Assembly: GCA_024277475.1 (NCBI GenBank)
Contig: JAJRVC010000099.1
Coordinates: 1 to 5,969 of the forward strand
Length of the DNA: 5,969 bases
Direction of reading: 5' to 3'
Source: Deltaproteobacteria bacterium
GTDB lineage: Bacteria; Desulfobacterota; Desulfobacteria; Desulfobacterales; JAFDCJ01
The stretch's first letter is position 1. Each line of letters starts with the position of its first letter. Under the pieces are notes generated by a model that saw nothing but the letters and a program-made list of their open reading frames with translations, ran no database searches and had not been told where the DNA came from. Position numbers and translations under genes: made by a program. Of the stretch, positions 1 through 4,235 are shown one piece after another.

Positions 1-237
1 CCATTAGCTAGTTTCCATCCATAAATGGCCCTTTTTCCTCTGAGCGGCGTTCTCCGCGGGTTTACGTCTGCGAAGTACGAAAAGTACGTCTCAACGTAAA
101 CCCTTGTGCGGCCTTGCTCAGAGAAAAAATTTCTTATTTCTGAATTGGAAACTTACGCCAGTGCCCATGGATAAAAAAGGCTTCGTGGACGGGCATTAGC
201 TATTCTTTGTGTTGTTTATTCTAACATCGGAGAAATC
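1..237. other. Non-coding region downstream of the GntR gene
   Basis: No credible gene is seen in this stretch, which follows the 3' end of the minus-strand GntR gene. It is dominated by a long imperfect palindrome (listed separately). A 9-base direct repeat, CATTAGCTA, occurs at 2-10 and 194-202 and brackets the palindrome. No hairpin followed by a T-run was found on the minus strand, so an intrinsic terminator for the GntR gene is not evident. Confidence 0.6.
11..152. repeat. Long imperfect palindrome, possible non-autonomous element or structured repeat
   Basis: The two halves pair in register over about 140 bases. GTTTCCA (11-17) matches TGGAAAC (146-152). A T-run (32-36) faces an A-run (124-129). 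CTCTGAGC (38-45) matches GCTCAGAG (116-123). CCGC (54-57) matches GCGG (108-111). The 10-bp arm GGGTTTACGT (58-67) matches ACGTAAACCC (94-103). The central part contains two GTAC boxes (75-78 and 84-87) around a GAAAA loop. T-runs lie before the stem and A-runs after it on either strand, so this does not look like a standard intrinsic terminator. Long hairpins without an ORF between genes often belong to MITE or REP-like families, but this is inference: only one copy is visible. A 9-base direct repeat (2-10 and 194-202) could be a target duplication, although the right copy is 41 bases beyond the palindrome. Confidence 0.6.
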
Positions 238-933
238 TCACGAATCCCTAATATCTTCCGAAATTTTGTGCAGGACATCCTCCTTGGCCTGCCGGATGTG
301 TTCCCGAATCACGCGTTCACAAAGGTCCGGGTCTTTCAGACTTATGGCCAACAGGATTTTACGGTGTCCGTCTATAGTTCTTCTGGCCCGATCGAGATAA
401 TAAAGGCTGTCCTTGCGATATCTCAAAACATATTTTCGGGTGTCCGCAATCAATCTGTGAAATCGTGTTTTTCGTGCAATCACCCGATGCAGGGCATCAT
501 GAAACTGGGTGTTATATTCAAAAATCTGGTCGAGTGCCTTTCTGTTGACTGCATCCTGAGCCCCCTGGATAAATCCTTTGAGCTCCTTAATTGTTTGTTC
601 AGAAATACAGTCACAGATTAAGCGGATAGCATATCCCTCCAGTGCTGCTCTGATATCAAAAAGATCTTCGATTTCTTCGCGAGAATCTAGCGCAACGCAA
701 AATCCCCTGCTTTCAAGGGGTTGAACCAGCCCCTCAGAGGCCAGCTTATGAAGGGCTTCTCTTACAGGTGTTCGGCTTACTCCCAGGGTTTTTGCCAGAT
801 GCTCCTCGGTCAGCCTTTCGCCCGGATTGAAATGACCGGCCAGAACATCGGATTTCAAGTGATCATAGGTCCATTCACGCACCGGAGTGGACTTTATTCT
901 GGCTTTTACTTGCGGGTTTGTTTTTTGCAGCAT
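238..933 (-). CDS. GntR-family transcriptional regulator, FadR/FCD subfamily
   Basis: This is a dimeric DNA-binding repressor or activator of the FCD branch of the GntR family; these usually respond to small organic acids or sugar acids. From the ATG at 933 it has 231 residues, normal for the family. Residues about 16-82 form the winged helix: the first-helix pattern YDHLKSDVLAGHFNPGERL, then LAKTLGVSRTPVREALHKLASEGLV, the family's DNA-recognition signature, then a wing ending near GFCVA. Residues about 87-220 form the all-helical FCD ligand domain, starting EEIEDLFDIRAALEG. N141 and H145 (NTQFH), H190 (GHRKILLA) and H212 (EHIRQA) sit where FCD proteins bind a metal ion, so a metal-dependent carboxylate ligand is likely. 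An in-frame TTG at 942 would add three residues; ATG is preferred, but neither start has a clear ribosome binding site. A palindromic operator overlaps the start, suggesting autoregulation. The ligand and target pathway are not identifiable. Confidence 0.93.
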   Translation of the reverse strand: MLQKTNPQVKARIKSTPVREWTYDHLKSDVLAGHFNPGERLTEEHLAKTLGVSRTPVREALHKLASEGLVQPLESRGFCVALDSREEIEDLFDIRAALEGYAIRLICDCISEQTIKELKGFIQGAQDAVNRKALDQIFEYNTQFHDALHRVIARKTRFHRLIADTRKYVLRYRKDSLYYLDRARRTIDGHRKILLAISLKDPDLCERVIREHIRQAKEDVLHKISEDIRDS

Positions 934-943
934 TGTATACAAT
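932..943. promoter_or_regulatory. Palindromic GntR/FCD operator overlapping the regulator's start codon
   Basis: ATTGTATACAAT is a perfect 12-bp palindrome. Its core TTGTATACAA (933-942) fits the known FadR-type consensus TNGTNNACNA. It overlaps the ATG (931-933) and the alternative TTG (940-942) of the GntR gene and lies 28 bases downstream of the proposed -10 box. A bound regulator here would block its own transcription, so autoregulation is the natural reading. Binding itself is inferred. Confidence 0.65.
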
Positions 944-970
944 ATGGGTGTATGGTCAATAATTTAAATA

Positions 971-999
971 TTTTTAGACCACCTTTAATAAAAAGTCAA
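971..999 (-). promoter_or_regulatory. Candidate sigma-70 promoter of the GntR gene
   Basis: On the minus strand, TTGACT (999-994) is a good -35 box. It is followed after 17 bases by TAAAAA (976-971), a 4-of-6 match to TATAAT, in a very AT-rich setting. Transcription would start near 964, about 30 bases before the ATG at 933 and just upstream of the palindromic operator. The -10 match is modest, so this is a candidate only. Confidence 0.4.
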
Positions 1000-1104
1000 C
1001 AAAATTAATTTATTTTTTTATCAAAATATTTCAGCTAATTACATTATAATACGGCAAAACTGGAACTCGTGGTCAAAAAGCGACCGGGACGAATGACTTA
1101 TCGA

Positions 1105-1128
1105 TCGGATACAATTTTGGATACAATT
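1105..1128. promoter_or_regulatory. Tandem pair of operator-like sites resembling the GntR operator
   Basis: GGATACAATT occurs twice, at 1107-1116 and 1119-1128, with a 12-base period. Read as 10-mers, TTGGATACAA (1117-1126) differs from the palindromic core TTGTATACAA at 933-942 by one base, and TCGGATACAA (1105-1114) differs by two. Each also carries TACAAT, a 5-of-6 match to a -10 box. They may be weaker binding sites of the adjacent GntR regulator controlling plus-strand transcription, or chance -10-like sequences. Confidence 0.4.
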
Positions 1129-1154
1129 CCCGGTTGACATTTTGACTAAAAAAT

Positions 1155-1211
1155 ATGAAACTGGTTCATTATCGTCATGGCGAGGTACCAAATTCTCGTA
1201 TGGGACCATAA
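1155..1211 (+). pseudogene. Very short ORF, possibly the 5' remnant of a fumarylacetoacetate hydrolase-family gene
   Basis: ATG at 1155 opens an 18-codon frame beginning MKLVHYRHGEVPNSRMG and ending at TAA (1209-1211). The opening resembles the N-terminus common in fumarylacetoacetate hydrolase-family proteins (MKLVxxRHG... with a following R-x-G). Such enzymes are often encoded next to FCD-type GntR regulators in catabolic clusters. No continuation of the family was found downstream in any frame, so it would be a stub left after a deletion. There is no ribosome binding site in front of the ATG. The match is very short and remembered rather than computed, so it could equally be chance or a leader peptide. 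Confidence 0.2.
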
Positions 1212-1293
1212 CCCAAACGGCGGCTTATTTTTATGCTGATGGCAGAGAATGCAGAGAGCCGGAAGTTTGTGGGCTTGGGAGCTCAAAGACAAA

Positions 1294-1298
1294 AAGGA
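1294..1298 (+). promoter_or_regulatory. Ribosome binding site of the ferredoxin
   Basis: AAGGA lies 10 bases before the ATG at 1309. It supports that start over the in-frame ATG at 1249, which would add 20 residues (MQRAGSLWAWELKDKKDVYQ) that are not part of the ferredoxin fold. Confidence 0.55.
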
Positions 1299-1308
1299 TG
1301 TTTATCAG

Positions 1309-1545
1309 ATGGGTTTTAACGTTGCTCTGGACCGGGAAAAATGCACGGGCTGCGAAGAGTGCCTGGAACTTTGCAGTTCCGGTGTGTTCGAAATGCAAAA
1401 TGGCAGGGCTGTGCCGGTAAATGCGAAAGAATGTATTGGGTGTGAAAGTTGTGTTGAGGTTTGTGAACAAAATGCCATTTCCATTGAGGAAACCGGGGTT
1501 CAAATGTCGGATCAGTGTCTGGCTATCCTGCGTGATATTCTGTGA
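1309..1545 (+). CDS. Small 2[4Fe-4S] ferredoxin
   Basis: A 78-residue cytoplasmic electron carrier of the bacterial 2[4Fe-4S] type. It has two complete cluster motifs: C12-x2-C15-x2-C18-x3-C22 and C42-x2-C45-x2-C48-x3-C52. As in this fold, the last cysteine of each motif helps ligate the other cluster. The segment VFEMQNGRAVPVN between the motifs and the opening MGFNVALDREKC are typical of ferredoxins from sulfate-reducing and related anaerobes. The proline usually following the fourth cysteine of each motif is absent (CS and CE here), which may shift the redox potential. A C-terminal tail of about 15 residues (GVQMSDQCLAILRDIL) with an extra cysteine (C70) follows the core. The gene stands alone on the plus strand, between a divergent regulator and a convergent protease, so its redox partner is unknown. 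The start at 1309 is set by the motif distance and the AAGGA upstream. Confidence 0.92.
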   Translation: MGFNVALDREKCTGCEECLELCSSGVFEMQNGRAVPVNAKECIGCESCVEVCEQNAISIEETGVQMSDQCLAILRDIL

Positions 1546-1574
1546 ATATTTCCGCAGATAGAACCAAAATCATT
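1546..1574. other. Short convergent gap between ferredoxin and protease genes
   Basis: Only 29 bases separate the ferredoxin stop codon (TGA, 1543-1545) from the stop codon of the minus-strand protease gene (TGA, reverse of 1575-1577). No hairpin with a T-run is visible on either strand, so the two transcripts may overlap at their 3' ends. Confidence 0.5.
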
Positions 1575-3983
1575 TCAATCACCGGCACGCTCTATTGCTT
1601 TTTTCAATTGTAATGAGCGTTTGAAGTAGTGCTTTAATTTTTTCTGGACGGCTCCGTATACCGTCCCATTGGGATAATTGCCGTTTTTATCTGCTTTTCC
1701 TGCCGGCACGCCGGTCAGGATTTCAATTCCTTCTTCCACTGTTGAAATCTGATAGACATGGAATTTGCGCTTTTTGACGGCGTCGATAACTCCTTTTCTG
1801 AGCATAAGGTTTTTTACGTTTGCCTGAGGTATCATTACACCCTGCTTTCCTGTAAGATCGTTAGCTTTGCAAACTTCGAAAAACCCTTCGATTTTGTGAT
1901 TGACGCCACCGATGGCCTGAATTTTCCCTTTCTGGTTGACCGAACCTGTAACGGCAATTTCCTGTTTGATGGGAATGCCGGACAGACTGGAGATAATGGC
2001 ATACAACTCGGTGGACGATGCGCTGTCACCGTCGATGCCGCCGTAGCTTTGCTCAAACGTAATGCTGATCGACAGGCTAAGGGGATAATTCTGAGCAAAT
2101 GTCCGGCCCATATACCCCGAGAGGATCAGTACACCCTTATCATGGGTGCTGCCGCTTAATTTCGATTCCCGTTCGATATTAATAACACCATCTTTACCCA
2201 TAAAGGTTTCGGCGGTGATGCGGACCGGCCGCCCAAAGGAAAAATCGCCGACCTGATAGACGGCCAGGGCGTTGACCTGACCGATGACCTCACCGTCCAC
2301 ATCGATCATAATGGTTTTATCCAGATAGGATTCGTGCGTTTTTTCCTCGTAAAGGTTATAGCGGAAACGATGTTCGTGAAAGGCCTTCACTACATATTTA
2401 TCGGAAATCAGCCTGGCTCTGTTCTTACGCGCCCAGTAGTCCGCCTCCTTTAAAACGCCCAGCAAAGGGCCGAATCGAATCGAGAGCTTATTTTTATCGG
2501 ATACGTATTTTTCACCGTACTCCACGATGGTAGCCACGCCTTTGGGTGTGAAGGGCAGCAGGTCCTCCTCTTTGCAAACCCTGGCTATAAACCGTGCGTA
2601 TTGCTGAACTGTTTCCGGGGTTTTTTGTACTTCGAAATCAAAATCCGCCCGCACCTTGAAGATTTTGTTAAATCGCGGGTCATAATTTTGCAGGACTTCA
2701 AAGTTGTCATAGCTACCCAGCAATATCACCTTGACTTCCAGGGGAATCGGCTCGGGCCGCAGGGAAACCGTACCGAATCCGGACTCCTCGGTAATGTCCT
2801 CAATGTAAAGGCATTTGGTCTGCAAAGCACGTTTGAGTGCTTCCCAGACATAAGGATGCAGCAGCAAAGATTCCATATCCATTATCAGGAAGCCGCCGTT
2901 GGCGTTTAGAAGGGACCCGGCCTGCACCATGGTAAAGTCCGTCGTTACCGTTCCCATATAAGCACGTTTTTCAATACGACCCATAACATTATGATAGGTG
3001 GGGTTGGTTTCGAAGATAACCGGTGCTCCCTTTATCGATTCCTGATTTGTTAAAATATTCACACGATAGCGCTGAAGGTTTGAATTTTGCGGTGAAGTAA
3101 AAATGTTTTCCTCGCCGGTGCTGTTTTCATCCGAGGGCATAAACAAGTTGACGTTTTCGACAATGTCCTGTTCAACTTCATTCAGATGGGTGAGAATGCT
3201 CCGGTTGTCCTTAAATTCCGACCTGATTTTTCCCAGACGGGACTTTACGACCGACAGGGTCGTTTCATCCATTAATTTTTCTATATCCGTGTGCAGAGCA
3301 TATTTTAGTTTATCGACCTGCACGGATGCAATTGTTATTTGGGACTGGATCAGGCGGATATTTTCTTCGATTTCAGCTTTTTTTCTTTTTGAAAGATTTG
3401 TAAAATCCTCAGTGGTCAGGGGGTTGCCGCCTACTACGGGTATCGTTTCAAACTCATTATCAGATTTAACAATTTGAAGGTTGTTGTCCTCGGCAAATTT
3501 TTCAATTTTCTTAAACAGCTGGTTTTGTTTAGCCGAATATCTTTTTCTAATGACGGATAGCCGTTTCAAATACGGTTTGCTCTCAAATGCCGACGGCAAA
3601 TCCTTTGCCAGACCTTCGATGACTTTATTCATTGTTCTACTGAACTGGACAGCTTTCCCGCAAGAAACCGCGATGGCTTTGGGCCGGAATTGGTCTTTAA
3701 AATTATTGAGCAGACACCAGCCCTCCGGTCCGGGCAGAGTTCTGGCATGTTTGGTAACAATATCTTTAACGATGGTGGATTTTCCCGTGCCTTCAACACC
3801 GGTAACAAAAATGTTGTACCCGGGGCTCTTCATATTCAGCCCGAATTCGATGGCCTGTACCGCCCGCTTTTGACCGATGACTTCTTGAAGGGGTTTAATC
3901 TCAGACGTATTTTTAAATTTAAAAATTTTTGGATCGCAAACAAATCGTAAATCGGAAGCTTTCAATTCATTCTTTTTAGTCAT
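1575..3983 (-). CDS. Lon-family ATP-dependent protease, AAA_32/YcbZ-like
   Basis: An 802-residue ATP-dependent serine protease (peptidase family S16) whose N-terminal half differs from classical Lon; such proteins are annotated as Lon-like or AAA_32. Walker A is G62-VEGTGKST-70. A long charged helical insertion, likely coiled coil, spans about residues 125-285. The Walker B-like strand is GGFLIMDME (363-371), followed by the rest of the AAA module. The C-terminal protease domain covers about 560-760. It carries catalytic Ser654 in GGIDGDSASS and catalytic Lys697 in IGGVNHKIEG, at the positions of the Lon Ser-Lys dyad, so the enzyme looks active. There are no membrane segments or signal peptide, so it should act in the cytoplasm, probably in protein quality control. 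Substrates are unknown. The start is well supported by AGGAG seven bases upstream. It lies downstream of uvrA on the same strand, 252 bases away, and may be transcribed with it or separately. Confidence 0.93.
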   Translation of the reverse strand: MTKKNELKASDLRFVCDPKIFKFKNTSEIKPLQEVIGQKRAVQAIEFGLNMKSPGYNIFVTGVEGTGKSTIVKDIVTKHARTLPGPEGWCLLNNFKDQFRPKAIAVSCGKAVQFSRTMNKVIEGLAKDLPSAFESKPYLKRLSVIRKRYSAKQNQLFKKIEKFAEDNNLQIVKSDNEFETIPVVGGNPLTTEDFTNLSKRKKAEIEENIRLIQSQITIASVQVDKLKYALHTDIEKLMDETTLSVVKSRLGKIRSEFKDNRSILTHLNEVEQDIVENVNLFMPSDENSTGEENIFTSPQNSNLQRYRVNILTNQESIKGAPVIFETNPTYHNVMGRIEKRAYMGTVTTDFTMVQAGSLLNANGGFLIMDMESLLLHPYVWEALKRALQTKCLYIEDITEESGFGTVSLRPEPIPLEVKVILLGSYDNFEVLQNYDPRFNKIFKVRADFDFEVQKTPETVQQYARFIARVCKEEDLLPFTPKGVATIVEYGEKYVSDKNKLSIRFGPLLGVLKEADYWARKNRARLISDKYVVKAFHEHRFRYNLYEEKTHESYLDKTIMIDVDGEVIGQVNALAVYQVGDFSFGRPVRITAETFMGKDGVINIERESKLSGSTHDKGVLILSGYMGRTFAQNYPLSLSISITFEQSYGGIDGDSASSTELYAIISSLSGIPIKQEIAVTGSVNQKGKIQAIGGVNHKIEGFFEVCKANDLTGKQGVMIPQANVKNLMLRKGVIDAVKKRKFHVYQISTVEEGIEILTGVPAGKADKNGNYPNGTVYGAVQKKLKHYFKRSLQLKKAIERAGD

Positions 3984-3990
3984 ATAGAGA

Positions 3991-3996
3991 CTCCTG
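3991..3996 (-). promoter_or_regulatory. Strong ribosome binding site of the Lon-like protease
   Basis: On the minus strand CAGGAG precedes the ATG at 3983 with a seven-base spacer, an optimal arrangement that fixes the start codon. Confidence 0.8.
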
Positions 3997-4062
3997 GTAG
4001 GTTGAATATTATTGATGACGCTACACTTTATCTATTTTAAAACAGACAGAATACATTCATGC

Positions 4063-4087
4063 GACGTTCGATGTTGGACGTTCGATG
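4063..4087. repeat. Two-copy 14-bp tandem repeat between uvrA and the protease gene
   Basis: GACGTTCGATG occurs at 4063-4073 and again at 4077-4087, a period of 14 bases (the two units end TTG and CTT). Short intergenic repeats built from GTTCGATGTTGGAC-like words are, from memory, common in Desulfobacterales genomes. They may be remnants of a dispersed repeat. No function is evident. Confidence 0.55.
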
Positions 4088-4140
4088 CTTACAGTCCGCC
4101 TTGGAGGATTCAGCGTTCACCCGTTTCTTATTCGATTAGA

Positions 4141-4163
4141 CCAGCCGGTTTTTTGGCCGGCGG
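4141..4163. other. GC-rich hairpin in the uvrA-protease spacer
   Basis: GCCGG (4144-4148) pairs with CCGGC (4157-4161), extended by CC/GG with one bulged A, around an eight-base loop TTTTTTGG. A second overlapping pairing is possible with the GGCCGGGCTG that follows. On the minus strand no T-run follows, so it is not a canonical terminator. It could stabilise or process the 3' end of the uvrA transcript. Confidence 0.4.
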
Positions 4164-4200
4164 CCGGGCTGATCCGCCTGAGCCGGAAAACCTTCATCTT

Positions 4201-4235
4201 CTGACCACATGTTGTCAGGAAAGCCCCCTAAGGGC
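4201..4235 (-). terminator. Weak hairpins just after the uvrA stop codon
   Basis: Directly after the TAG stop, the minus strand reads GCCC-TTAGG-GGGC followed by TTT (4235-4220), a short, weak terminator-like stem. Next comes a near-perfect 18-base palindrome CTGAC-x-ACATGT-x-GTCAG (4201-4218) with one mismatched pair. Neither is a strong intrinsic terminator, so read-through into the protease gene is possible. The palindrome could instead be a protein-binding site. Confidence 0.3.

Larger units (their letters stand above)
944..1308. other. Divergent intergenic region between the GntR regulator and the ferredoxin
   Basis: About 365 bases without a confident gene. The left part (955-1060) is strongly AT-rich, as expected of a promoter zone, and includes a TATAAT at 1045-1050 without a matching -35 box. 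Further right are two operator-like sites (1105-1128), a TTGACA at 1134-1139 with no good -10 box at normal spacing, and a short ORF at 1155-1211. The remainder up to the ferredoxin shows no recognisable protein in any frame. The ferredoxin's promoter could not be pinned down. Confidence 0.5.

Noticed and set aside
940..942. TTG at 942 as the GntR start
   Set aside because: It adds only three residues and lies inside the palindromic operator. The ATG three codons downstream is a better codon, though neither start has a clear ribosome binding site.
1134..1139. TTGACA as a -35 box for the ferredoxin
   Set aside because: No acceptable -10 box is found 15-19 bases downstream; the nearest candidate, TATGAA at 1154, is only 14 bases away and a poor match.
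1249..1308. Ferredoxin start at the ATG at 1249
   Set aside because: The extra 20 residues do not resemble a ferredoxin N-terminus. The ATG at 1309 has AAGGA in front and gives the family's usual distance to the first cysteine.
1142..1420. 92-codon plus-strand ORF upstream of and overlapping the ferredoxin
   Set aside because: It starts with TTG, has no ribosome binding site, shows no recognisable family and overlaps the well-supported ferredoxin in another frame.
1699..1719. GC-rich hairpin with CCTG/CAGG and CCGG/CCGG arms
   Set aside because: It lies inside the protease reading frame (LTGVPAGKA) and is explained by coding sequence.
1758..3873. Several plus-strand ORFs of 100-133 codons antisense to the protease gene
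   Set aside because: They lie opposite a confidently identified protein, have no family similarity and no ribosome binding sites.
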